Assembly (NCBI GenBank): GCA_963693315.1
Contig: OY856186.1
Coordinates: forward strand, 233,343,541-233,407,540
Direction: 5' to 3'
From: Diogma glabrata
Taxonomy: Eukaryota > Arthropoda > Insecta > Diptera > Cylindrotomidae
Length of the DNA stretch: 64,000 nucleotides
The translations under genes and the position numbers were made by a program. Below are positions 48,974 to 60,210 of this stretch, in pieces. The notes beneath the pieces were generated by a model, which saw only the letters and a list, made by a program, of their open reading frames with translations, ran no database searches and was not told the DNA's origin. Every line of letters begins with the position of its first letter. Positions within the stretch are counted from its first letter, which is position 1.

Positions 48974-49845
48974 AGAAAAGGCAAAAAGCATTTTTAATCG
49001 ATTAATTTTAATTTTGATTTTTAATTTTAAATTTAAATTTGATTTTTAAATTGAAATTTTAATTTTAAATTTAATTTTAAATTTTATTTTTAATTTTAGA
49101 TTTAATTTTTAATTTTAAATTTAATTTTGTTTTAAAATTAAAAATCAAATTCATAATTAGAAATTAAAAATTACATTTTAAATTTGATTTTAATTTTAAA
49201 TTTAATTTTTAATTTTAAATTTAATTTTTAATTTTAAATTTGATTTTTAATTTTAGATTTAATTTTTAATTTTAAATTTTAAATTTAATTCTTAATTTTA
49301 AATTTGAATTTTAATTTCAAATTTAATTTTAAATTTGATTTAATTTGAAATTTAAATTTGATTTTTAATTTAATTTAATTTTTAATTAGATTTTTAATTT
49401 TAGATTTAATTTTTAATTTAATTTTAAATTTAATTCTTAATTTTAAATTTGAATTTGAATTTTAAATTTAATTTTAAATTTTTAATTTTAAATTTGATTT
49501 TTCATTTGAAATTTATTTATATTTGATTTTTAATTTTAAATTAAAATTTGAATTTTAAATTTAATTTTTAATTTCAAATTTGATTTTTAATTTTAGATTT
49601 AATGTTTAATTTTAAATTTGATTTAAAAAAATTCAAATTAAATTAAATTTAAAATTAAAAACCAAATTTAAAATTAAAATTTAAATTTGGTTTTTAATTT
49701 TAAATCAAAATTAAATTTAAAATTGAAAATTAAATCTAAAATTAAAAATTAAATTTAAAATTAAATTTTAAATTAAAATTTTAATTTAAAATTAAAATAA
49801 AATTTTAAATTTATCGATTAAAACGCTTTTTGCCTTTTTTAAATC
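48974..49845. repeat. AT-rich foldback block of AATTTTAAATTT repeats
   Basis: About 870 bases built of ATTTTTAATTTTAAATTT-like words, TTTAAT-rich in the left half and AATTAAA-rich in the right half. Its ends are inverted: AAAGGCAAAAAGCATTTT with ATCGATTAA at the left, and TTATCGATTAAAACGC with TTTTTGCCTTTT at the right. The whole block can fold on itself. No gene. Confidence 0.8.
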
Positions 49846-49929
49846 TTGAATTTTCCATAGCTCTATAAAATGTACATATACGAATTTGCAAAATAAACTT
49901 TAACACAAAAAATAGTATATTTTCCTACA

Positions 49930-50047
49930 AGAGATGAAAGCATTGTTTTTTTCGTGAGTAAACATTTTTTTACGAGACGCGCTAGCGTCGAGTGAGACAT
50001 GTTTACGAACGAAAAACGTTTTTATCTCGCGTAGGAAATGCAATTTT
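49930..50047. repeat. ~120 bp imperfect hairpin around GACGCGCTAGCGTC
   Basis: CCTACAAGAGATGAAAGCAT and TCGTGAGTAAACAT on the left oppose ATGTTTACGAACGA and TCTCGCGTAGGAAATG on the right. The centre is the near-palindrome GACGCGCTAGCGTC. Non-coding. Confidence 0.65.
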
Positions 50048-50723
50048 TTCTATGATAGTAATATATAATCGATATTTACTATAAATTATAAAGTTAGAAA
50101 TCGACAACAAAACATTCAAAATTCATATTCTATTTTTTCATGGTTACGTTGTTTAAAATACTTTGTAAAATTATATGAAAAACCATACAACTATAATTTG
50201 TTGTTCTTTTTCACTAGTGAGTTTACTTTTCACATAGAAAAAGACATATTTTTTTATGAAAGCTGAAATTTTGGTGTGAAATGTACTATTTGGTTGCGAA
50301 ATTACTCACAACGGCCAGAACAAATTAAGGATCGATTGTAGGTTATTGCAATGTGCAGCAAAGTTACTCGTGTGAATGCGGAGATTATTTTTGTCGAAGA
50401 CAGTTATCCTAAAATATACACGGTTTGTGAGTTATGGTCGTAAACCTGAGAAAATGACATTTTTAGGGCTTTCTGCTCTAAAAACACCCCGAAAGAGTAA
50501 AAATCTGACCTTGACATGTTCACAAAAGTGGTGAATTTTTGCATGAAGAACATTTCGTCTGAAGATTGCATTGAGAAATTTCGAGCACAAAAATTGATGA
50601 CGTCAACAGAAAATCGATACAAACTATCAAAACCCAAATAGGGTTTTGCTAGTTTGGGTAGATACTTCTAGAAACAGAAGTCAGAATTTTTGTTACATTC
50701 GATGACCTAAAAAATGTTGCACT

Positions 50724-52380
50724 GTAATTATATTGGTTTTAGATTTGGTTACGGAAATTAAACAAAATTTAATAAGTTAATATTATATAAACTTAAATTC
50801 TCTTAAGAACACAAATAATAAATTTAAAAAACCATGTTTACATAACAACCAACTACCAAAAGTTCGATACGATAATATACTTTTATTCTCTTCCATTTAA
50901 TTATATCAGCATTTGTATGTTTTTTCGATAATAATAGTAGGTATTATTGTATTGTTTTCTAACCTATAGCCTAATGAACTTAACCTATTGCCTAATAAAA
51001 ATTTTCCTATAAAAAAATTCAATTGGTATGATTCCAATTGGTCAAATTGTTTTGATTTCATTAAAATTATTTTCAAATTATAATCACAATTGCTTTGATA
51101 AGTTTTGTTCAAAAATCAAATTTTAATTTAAATTCTCTTATTTCGGTCAGTTGAACTTGGTTGATTGTATGAGAAGCGCGTTTTTTATCATCAGGGTTTT
51201 TTTATTAAGAAATTTGATTTATCAATTAAAACAATAAGATTTGTTTTAATTGAAGAAAATGTTTTTATTTTTTATAATACACAATTCTTTGTCAGAGAAT
51301 AAAGTATTGTAATCGATACGTGAATAATGAATTTTATTCTCTCGCAAATTAAAATTCTCGCTCGAATTTTAAACTTTTGCTTGAGAATAAACTACTTCAT
51401 TATTCACTCATTGATTAAACTACTATTATAAAGTAATAATAACTAATATTGTTATTCAATTTTCTTTAGTTTTCTATTCTGTTATACATATATATATATA
51501 TATTTATTGTTTATTTTTTGTTGCCAAATATATTATTGAACAAACAATGTTTTCTTTATTGTTTAATTTATACTCAGATAAAAAAAATTCAATAAAAAAA
51601 TTAAATGAAATAATTTTCGGATTTACGTTTTCGGGTACAGATAACCCTGATTTTAATTTAAACAATAATTTGATTCGAAATTACGTTGTTGTGACTAACA
51701 ATTTAATTATTGTAAATATAATTTGAGATGATAACAAATCCGGTATGGTTATGATTCTATGAATAGACGAAGGTGGGAACATAAGTTACACCAGTTACCA
51801 TAAAATACTAACACGATTTATAATTCTGTTTTGATATTGACTATTAGATGTATACAAACCCAATATCAAAATGGTAGCAATTGTAGTGGCTAGAGACGAA
51901 TAGCAAAAATAAAATTCTTTGGAAGTATACTTGAAGTGTTTTTATTTCTAGTCAAAGAAATATAGCAAAACTAACACAAAACACAATTGCGTGGTCCTAA
52001 AAACATCATAAAATCATAACAAAGCGTTACCAGCAAGCGTTAGTACAGTTGGTACAGCACAATAACCGTAAATACTAGGCAAGATTAAATGTTTAAATCA
52101 AAAGATTCATTTCAGTAATACTCATCTTGCTAACGCCTAACACTGACATATTCCAGTGATCTGACAGAAAATTTCTTCAATAAAAGGCATACGAATTTTA
52201 AAATCGACTTTTGTTATTGTATTATAGGTATCCAGAAGTGCAACTGGAGGTGTAACTGTTAGTGACTCTATATTATACAACATACAACTTAAGAACAATG
52301 CCATGAAACGTTTAGCTGAATTGCATTGAAACTAGAATACATTTCGTATGATGCAGATGTATATAGAGCACCTACTCTTG
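50724..52380. other. No recognisable feature
   Basis: AT-rich, with a (TA)n run at 51485-51502. No gene or repeat end recognised. Confidence 0.5.
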
Positions 52381-52388
52381 TACTAAAC

Positions 52389-52737
52389 TAGGGATTGCAA
52401 TCCCGGGATCTCGACCAATTTTTATAATCCCGCAATCCCGGGATTAATGACTGGTACTGGTTTTTCTTTATGTATAATATTATTAAAGTTTTATTTTGGT
52501 TCTTCAATTTTTATTTATTTAAGAAGTTGAATTAGTAAGTTAATGTTTTATATGTTTATTCTTTTCGACACCAAAAAATGAATAATGTGTTTTTTGTTTG
52601 AAAATTGTGTTTTTTCTTAATTATTTAAGGTTTTCTATACAAATTTTTAATCCCGGAATCCCGGGAATCCCGGGATTTAAAATTTATGAATCCCGTAGTC
52701 CCGGGATTCATAAAACACCACGGGATTGCAATCCCTA
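52389..52737. mobile_element. hAT-type MITE, 349 bp
   Basis: Starts TAGGGATTGCAATCCCGGG and ends CGGGATTGCAATCCCTA. Exact 8-base duplication TACTAAAC at 52381-52388 and 52738-52745. Sub-terminal CCCGGGAT words repeat several times on both strands. No transposase. Complete and well preserved. Confidence 0.9.
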
Positions 52738-52745
52738 TACTAAAC

Positions 52746-53705
52746 AATTTAAAAGCAAAATGTCTGATATTCAATATTCTGATACTGACACGAACCGAAA
52801 AATGACAATAACAAAAAAATAGGAAAAGCTTCTTTCATTTTTGACTTATTTTTGTCCAAACGGAGTTGCAACTAGCGGTAGTTTCAACGGAGTTGCAACT
52901 AGCGGCATATAGGTTAAGAGGAAAAGTCGGCAACTTATATTTAACTAATAACATTGTCATAAGCTAAATTTATATTTTGAGCTAATACATAAGCAGATGC
53001 AAATAACAATAAAGCAACCAAAACCTAAGGCAACACACATAGATAACTTTCATCACTAATGACAAAAATGCGAAACTGTAGATTTTGAAATATTACTATT
53101 AAAACTTCAATTTGATTATAAATCGACATTTTATTTGAAATCAAAGAGCTAGTTAAGAGTTTCATTTCAGTGTCGAGTGCTTTAGTGCTTTGAGTGTATA
53201 TGTGTTATTATGGTTTTCCATATTATTCACGGTTTGTTTTTATTTTTAATTCAAATTGTTACTATAAGGAAGTTTATATTATTATTATTAATAAAATAAA
53301 TTTAAAAAAAAAAAAATAAACAGTAAAATGTATATTTTTTAAATATTGCATTTTACTTGCTTTAAGTGCTTTATCACATATTTTTAGTCATATAATTTTA
53401 TGAATAGTTCCATTTTATATCTTAAACAGATCATTATAGCGATATATTATAATCACCGATTTGTTTAAATTGTTAAACAAAACATGGTTTTAATAAAAAA
53501 AAAAGGGCAGTTGTGTTATTTTTTGCCGTTCCATAGAACTTAGAAGAAAGTTAATAAAGCTGGTAACAAGTGTCACTCACCTGTATTAGTTTCACTAAAG
53601 GACTTACACCCCAATTACCGAAGTCGTATCATGGCACTTTAAATGACTAAAGTCACATCGCACCAATGATCCTATTGGTTAAGTCGTTTGTTACGCCTTA
53701 AGCAT
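52746..53705. other. No gene; one short direct repeat
   Basis: AACGGAGTTGCAACTAGCGG occurs twice (about 52859 and 52889), the first copy lacking the initial A. Otherwise AT-rich without recognisable features. Confidence 0.5.
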
Positions 53706-54560
53706 GGTTGCATTGATTTAAAAATTTAAATCCAATTTAAATCAACTTGATTTAAAAAAAAAAAACGTTATTGATTTAAATCAATTTTAGAAATCTCTAA
53801 AAAATTTAAACAAATTCAAAAAAGTGAAAATACAAATGGCGTAAATGCTGAATGTTTAAAAATAATGCACAGACTTTCAATCAAAATTCAAAGTGATGTT
53901 TTATCGTGAAATCTAAGTTTTATTGCACCAATACCAATACAAAAATACAATAGAAAATGCCAATCTAATCTAAGTAAGCGATTACAATAAATCATTTATC
54001 ATATATATTATATAGTATCATAAATCATTATCAAAAATTTACATGTTCTAGAAACTTTACGAGAAAAAAACGTTCCTTGTCAAACTCCGTTTCCAAATTA
54101 AGATATGTACTTTGTTACTGCCTAACATTGACTTCAGAGTTATCCATTTCCTCTTCAGGTTTCTCAGATCTTAACATTTCTTACGTCACTAGAACAAAAA
54201 TCAGTATTTCGGTGTAAAAATCTAGGAACTAGAAACCAGACATAAATTTATCTATGTAGGAACTCTTATTTTATTTATGTGTTATCTTGTCCCTCAAATT
54301 AAAATAACGAAGTCTAATGATTTATATATAGCAGTGAACGTAACTTTAGGAGCTTTAATACAATTCTGAAGATATTTTTTAAAGAAATTATTTAGAAAGT
54401 AGAAATTATTCTAGAAATATTATTGTATTGTAGAAATTACTAAGTAAGTATTGTAGAAATTATTTAAATTAAAATAAATTTATTTTTAAATCAAAAATAT
54501 ATATCCGATCATTTAAATAAAAGAAATCGATTTAAATAAAATAAATCTGATTTTTTTTTT
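53706..54560. mobile_element. Possible element with GATTTAAAT-rich ends
   Basis: The left side (53706-53790) contains GGTTGCATTGATTTAAA and several GATTTAAAT words. The right side (54500-54560) contains ATCGATTTAAATAAAATAAA and poly-T. Insect hAT-type elements can have such ends. The match is loose, and no duplication was seen. Confidence 0.3.
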
Positions 54561-55431
54561 GATTTATTTAAAAAAATTCAAATTTGTATTTTGTATTTTT
54601 TCCCTAAGTCATTTTATGCTAAAGATGTATGTCACTATAAATGGCATTGTAATCACATCAATTTTTCATGTGACAATTATTATTAACATTAAAAACGGAT
54701 TGGTTTCTTATTTAACGACTTCAGCAATACCAATTTTTATGCGACTTGACATGAGTCATATCACCTAATTTAACACGACTACAGTAATTAGAGTGTTAAT
54801 TTAATCGATTAGTTTTATAAGGGATCAATTCTATATAGTCTAAGATCCGGCTGCAGGACTAGTGCCGCTCATCGATTTTTTGCTAAAACCAAATTTTTAT
54901 CGGTATGATTTCGATACATTTATACGTTCATAACGTACATTGATTAATTCTATATCAAATTGAAGCTAATTTTTTTCTATTTATTATCATATATGGTTGC
55001 CTAATTAGATCCGGCCGCAAATAAGGGTTGCTGGCTGTTAAAGATGATAAATATTTAAGGTAGAGTGAAAGAGAGTTAGCGCGTAACATCATTTGTCAGA
55101 CGAGGATAGCGATTGCCAACTGTATGACGCTTTTAAGCCATTGCGAATTCGTCGAATGTTAGTGTTCTCAACCACCGGGGAGTAATAGAGACGACTTAAT
55201 AAATACTCCAAAAAAATTGTCTTCCTTTTCAAAATGACAGATTTAAAAATTACAACAAAAAATGGTACAATCCTAGTTTATCCCCCCAAAATAAATTTGC
55301 GTTTTTTTTTTTTAGATAAATAGAAAGATAAGGTCCTCTGCATCCTAATTATGAAAAAAAAAAATTTGCAGAAATGAGGGGGTCAAAAGTTATAAAGGAT
55401 CAAACTTTCAATTTTACCTTGGTCCCCCCTT
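54561..55431. other. No gene recognised
   Basis: Bases 55040-55205 have an LTR-like look (GACGAGGATAGCGATTGCC, then AATAAATAC after CGACTTAAT), but there is no second copy to test this. Confidence 0.4.
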
Positions 55432-56475
55432 TGGTCTGCTCTGGTGTCAATGGGAATCCCTGGTAAACTGGTATCACTATGCAAAATGAAAGTACAGAAC
55501 TCTCAATGCTCTGTACGAGTAGAAAACGAAATATCAAAGTTTTTTAAAGTCGACTCCGGTTTAAGACAAGGTGATACTATCTCTCCGATACTTTTTAATT
55601 TAGCCTTGGAATATGTGTGCCGTCAAAAGAAACTACCGACTAACAACAATATCTTGTCAATAAACTCAGTACAGATGATCGCATACGCTGATGATATTGC
55701 CATCCTCGGCCGAAGTGAAGCTGTTATGAGTGAGACTTTCAAGTCGCTTGAGAGTGGTGCTAGAAAAATTGGTCTTCATATTAACTACAGTAAAACCAAA
55801 CATATGAATGTTTCAAGGGAGGCTGAGAAGAAAGATTTGATGTGCGGCGATGAACGAATTGAGGGAGTTGAATCTTTTAAATATTTGGAATCAATGCTTG
55901 ACTCAAACAACAGCATACTTACATATATAAAAGCTCGAATCGCCACAGGTAATCGAACTTTCTACTCAATTAAACCTCTCCTTGGATCACCGTAGGTATC
56001 AACTAACACCAAGCTCAAGTTATACAAGACGTGATTAGACCGGTTGTGATGTATGTGTCACAAACGTGGACCCTTACTCAAAAAGACGAATCGCATTTAT
56101 CTGTATTTGAGAGTAAGATCCTACGCTACATTTTTGGTCCATTTAAGACAGACGATGAAGAGTATAGAACCCGATATAACTTTGAGATCAGAGACCTTCT
56201 GGAGGGTCCTGATATAATAGGTTGTATCCGTTCTAATAGGATTGCTTGGTTTGGGCATGTTCTACGAGCCGATTCACAGTCTGAAATGATTAGAAAAATG
56301 TACGTTAGTACCACGGTAGACCACGACTGCAATGGGAGACTGACGTAATAAACGACCTTAAAAAAATCGGCTGCCATGGTAATTATGCCGCTGTTGCGAA
56401 TGACCGTGGTGAATATTCAAAGCTAAATAGCCTGGCAACGCTCCTACATGGAGCGTGAACGCCGTTAAAAAAAAA
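55432..56475 (+). mobile_element. RTE-type LINE, 5'-truncated copy 2
   Basis: Very similar to 26630-27698 but with a longer open RT frame of 183 codons: MGIPGKLVSLCKM, LRQGDTISPILFNLALEY, AYADDIAILG, NYSKTKHMNVS and FKYLESMLDSNN. Then RPVVMYVSQTWTLTQ in another frame. It keeps the region LLEGPDIIGCIRSNRIAW that is deleted in copy 1, and lacks about 20 bases present there near 27510. It ends ACGCCGTT plus an A run. Neither copy is intact; together they show where each is damaged. Confidence 0.85.
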
Positions 56476-56569
56476 ATGAAAACAAATTCGACCAAAAATA
56501 CATAATACATTTCCGGTTCTACTTTTTGTCTCTGCTGTGTGATATTTGTCAAAAACTCATTGCTAAAAA

Positions 56570-57015
56570 ATGCTACATAAATATTTGTATCAAAACCGCC
56601 TACTATGACGAAAATAAAAATTTTTATTTTCGTTTTTTTTAAACGATTAGATTTAGTTTTTAATATGATTATATTGTAGCCGTAATTATATTGTAGCACT
56701 TCTCTGCCTTGGTGTATAATCTTACTATTTTATAGAAGTTGTAAAGTGCATATTCGCTTCCTCATTTGCAGAAGCGGATTGTATCTTTAACTCCCTAAAT
56801 AAAAGATAACAAACCATGACAACAATGCTAGTTTTTTCATGAAAACAGTATATTTACGATAGTTTCAAACAAATAAATACAAAATTCGCCTACTATGATG
56901 AAAATTAAAATTGTTATGCTAACTCCCGCGTCACATAAATGTAGCCTACAACCAAACACACCCCGGGTTAAACACATGCACTTCTCTCCCTTGGTGTACA
57001 ACCTACTATTACACT
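56570..57015 (+). repeat. Direct repeat, two copies of ~150 bp
   Basis: CCGCCTACTATGACGAAAAT (56597) and TTCGCCTACTATGATGAAAA (56885) start two related blocks. CACTTCTCTGCCTTGGTGTA (56696) and CACTTCTCTCCCTTGGTGTA (56979) end them. No coding signal. Confidence 0.65.
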
Positions 57016-57353
57016 AGCGGAAAGAAACCATTTTCACATTTGATTAAGCAAACATGAAAACCGATTTTTTTCTACTATAGTAGATGAAAAATCTATTTTC
57101 ATGCAGGCTTAATTCCTTGTAAAAAAATGTTTTTCCCACTAGTGTAAAATGATTTTCGCTAAATAACAAATTGTGGTTGCTATGGTATTTTCATGTAATT
57201 TTAAGTTTTTAAAACAAAGCAATCATGAAAGAATAGAATATAACTTTTGCAAGTTATGCTCTGTCGATTTCTAATTTAATAATTTATAATAAATATCGTT
57301 TTTGGGTAACCGGCTGTAAAAGTTGACCTTACTGCTACTTGGGAGAAGGATAA

Positions 57354-57550
57354 GGCGCGCTATACACCTGAGCTAAACTATGCGAACTATGTTTTTAAAA
57401 AAATAATGTATATAACGTTTTTAAGGAAAAAACATTACGGATTCAAAACATTTAAAAAATAAAATAAAAACGAAAACATTACATTTTTTAAAAAACATTA
57501 TTTTTTTAAAAACATAGTTCGCATAGTTTAGCTCAGGTGTATAGCGCGCC
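57354..57550. mobile_element. Hairpin MITE with perfect 56 bp inverted repeats
   Basis: GGCGCGCTATACACCTGAGC...ATAATGT at the left is exactly complementary to the right end, which closes with GCGCGCC. TAA flanks both sides (57351-57353 and 57551-57553), as in PIF/Harbinger-type insertions. About 197 bases, non-coding. Confidence 0.88.
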
Positions 57551-57589
57551 TAAAGCCTAACTTTTTTGACATATATTCAAAGCGACTGT

Positions 57590-57836
57590 AAAATAACACC
57601 TTTTTTTTACGGCGGCAGTAAAGCAACTTTCATATTTTGACGGCGGCAGCAAAGTGTCGTCATTTATTCATTTTTTATGTAGTAAAGTAACATAAAAAAG
57701 TCACTTTAATCAATACATCAAATTGTTTTCAAAACAACATCTTACTTTACTGCTGTCGTAAAAATATGAAAAGAAAATGGTCACTTTACTGCCGCCGTAC
57801 AAATACGAAAGTGAAGTTTTTTCAGCCAAAAAAAAT
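57590..57836. repeat. Imperfect inverted repeat with GGCGGCAGTAAAG words
   Basis: ACGGCGGCAGTAAAG and GACGGCGGCAGCAAAG on the left oppose CTTTACTGCTGTCGT and CTTTACTGCCGCCGT on the right. Probably a small degraded foldback element adjoining the Tc1 copy. Confidence 0.55.
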
Positions 57837-57842
57837 GATGTA

Positions 57843-59385
57843 CAGTAGAGGCAGAAAGTATGAGGCACCCTTTAATTTTTAGTGAAAAAGCAAAAATTAA
57901 ATATGCACTTCATTTTATTGTTATAATAATATTGAAATATAAGACTTTAACTTTTTAACACCGAATTAAAAGTAATTTAGCCCACATTCACGTCTATTTA
58001 GCCCAATATTGGACTTATCGAAATAACCACCCATTTTTTTAATAATTGCTGCATAAATTCTTGGCATTCTAGCGACTAATTTGACAAGACATTCTACATC
58101 CAAATTACCCCACACTGACTGGAGTATCTCCCAGAGATTAATAATAGATCCAATATGTTCTTCGAACCTGTCGATCCATTTCTTTCCATAGTAATTCGAT
58201 GGGGCTGCAATCAGGAGTTTGTGGTGGCCACTCCAATACTGTGAGCACTCTTTTCTTTTCCAAATTCTTTAAAAATTGCGTGCATATCTTTCTTTTATGT
58301 TTGGGCTAATTATCCTGTATAAAGACTTATTGATTCCGAAATAGTTTCTTAGCAGATGGCACAACTTGGGTTTCTAGAATGTTTCTATACATTTCCTTAT
58401 TAATAATCACCACAATTCTGTGCGAGCTACTTGCCGCCAACGCATCTCCATACCATAACGGATCCTCCACCATGTTTCACAGTAGTCAATCTTTAGTCAA
58501 TCAGTAGTCTTATCTTGTGCAGTCATCTAAATCATTCTCCATCTCTGCGTAGTACGGAAATTCTTCGCTTGGTTCCAAACATTAGAAACTGCGATTCATC
58601 GGTTCATATGGATTTCCATCATGTCCCTATTTTCTGGTTGCAGTAATGATTTCCGTGCGGCAACTCGTTCATTACGACGTTTTTCTCGAATACTACTTAT
58701 TATTGTAGACACACTAGCTTTCGGATCATGGAATTGATTGTACTTCAGAGTAACTTCGCTGGATAGACGTCTATTTAATAGAGAGATATTCGCTATGTCA
58801 ATTTCTTGATGTTTTGATGTATTTTTTGGGCAGCGAGAACGTTTTTTTGAGTCGTGAGTGTCTGGAGCACGATAGCGCGCAAACGTACTTTGGACAGCTC
58901 AACGCGAAATCTTCATTTTTAAGCAATTTAAACTTGAGAATATTCTTCTTCGTGATAAACAAATATTCTCTCACGTTGAATTATTGATAATTCTTATCTT
59001 TTAATCATTTTATCGCTGAACATTGTAAAAAAAAGTCCTTTATAGAGTAAGATTTAAAAAAAAATATAGATTTACCGTTATTTCTTAATATAAATATGTG
59101 TGTACGCTAAGGAACCTGTTTTATTAAAAAAATACAATAATTTTAAATGCAGGTACATTAATCACTTTATCAAGATATTTACTTTAAGGAATTTTTTGCC
59201 TATTTTCCATAAATGTCTGTATATATTTTTTTAATTTTTTTAAATCACTCCTGAAATATAGTTATATGTTCAACAAATTGTGGTTGTTAAGACAAATTTA
59301 AATATCTAAAATAGTTGCGATATGTATACAACTTCAAAAGTTATTTTGATTTATTTAACATGCCTCATACTTTCTGCCCCTACTG
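57843..59385 (-). mobile_element. Tc1-like transposon with both ends, dead transposase
   Basis: Inverted ends CAGTAGAGGCAGAAAGTATG and CATACTTTCTGCCCCTACTG (25 bases, one mismatch) with TA on both sides, 1543 bases in all, are the expected Tc1 layout. The minus strand carries transposase remnants from about 58900 to 57970. These include TISSIREKRRNERVAARKS-like N-terminal sequence and WPPQTPDCSPIELLW near the C-terminus, whose Glu is the last residue of the Tc1 catalytic triad. Stops and frameshifts are frequent, so it is inactive but could be mobilised in trans. Confidence 0.88.
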
Positions 59386-59387
59386 TA

Positions 59388-60210
59388 CATCAAAAATATT
59401 TGATGTAAATCAATTGTGAGCGTTCTTTCAGCCAAAAATTTTTTTTTTTTTTTTATGGAAATTATTATTTGATAAATTCTTCTTCCATCAAATTCTAACA
59501 CACTCGTATAAAAACAATCACAAGCTTGACGCCATTTTTTGAATTTATTATTTGTGGATAGTTTTTTGCGATTATTAGGTGAATCATATATATTATAATA
59601 CAGAAGCACGAAAAAGCGTAGCCATATCATAGAAAAGAAACGAATACGGAAGGGAAAGAAGAGAATACAAAAAACTATATAAAAAATTTAACGATTAAAA
59701 CCTGTCTCAATAAGTCATATGGGGTGGGGATAACTCGAGTTATGACATTATGCCTTTCCGCTTTTTTCGGTTTCGCCATTGTTAGTAGTACATTTTACTC
59801 TTTACCGTTTTCACCTACGACTTTTAATGTGAAATTTAAAATAATGTGCAAAAGGGAATAACTCAAGCATTTTATTTTGCATTTGTCAAAAGGGAATAAC
59901 TCAAAAATTTGATATAAAAATAATAAATATCTGAAGATATTACTTTTTGTTAAACGAGAAATTTAAAACTCGTTAAGTATAAAATAAGTTATTTCCTTTT
60001 GTCAAATAATAGGTGGTGCCTATAAAGGGATAAGGCTAGATATTTATTTAAAATTAATATTTTTATTCTGACAAATAGAAATAACTCATCTTATTATTTG
60101 ATGCACCAGAAAATTTGATTTGACAAAAGGTCATAAGTCGTTAAATCCACGATAACTCCTTAAATATAAATCTGGGATAGAAAACAATCAATAAATATAA
60201 CAAAAGCTAG
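59388..60210. other. No gene; phrase GGGATAACTCAA repeated
   Basis: GGGATAACTCGA (59737), GGGAATAACTCAAG (59852) and GGGAATAACTCAAA (59891) recur with TTTGTCAAA words nearby, suggesting a decayed minisatellite. Nothing else seen. Confidence 0.5.

Larger units (their letters stand above)
48564..50294. mobile_element. 1.73 kb DNA transposon with 10 bp duplication
   Basis: The first ~49 bases, ACCAAATAGTACATTTCACA onward through TTTCAGCTTTCATAAAAAAA, return in reverse complement at the right end with about one mismatch. TGCGAAATTA flanks both sides (48554-48563 and 50295-50304). A 9-10 base duplication suggests a Mutator-like element, but no transposase is present. The inside holds two hairpins and a palindromic AT-rich block. 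Confidence 0.75.
46249..50723. mobile_element. Composite flanked by ~430 bp inverted repeats
   Basis: The left arm (46249-46693) and right arm (about 50306-50723) are diverged reverse complements. Shared landmarks are GACGTCATCAATTTTTGTGC, TTCAGACGAAATGTTCTTCA, TTTTTACTCTTTCGGGGTGT, ACGAGTAACTTT and GGCCGTTGTGA. Both outer ends read CAGTGCAACA or its complement. The arms encode nothing I recognise. Between them lies a gypsy pol segment. No target-site duplication was found. It may be a long-terminal-inverted-repeat transposon that took up retroelement sequence, or two converging copies of one element. Confidence 0.65.

Noticed and set aside
54840..55020. Words such as GGCTGCAGGACTAGTG and GATCCGGCCGC that look like cloning-vector linkers.
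   Set aside because: They are isolated, lie in normal AT-rich sequence, and no vector backbone is present. Chance restriction-site words are more likely.
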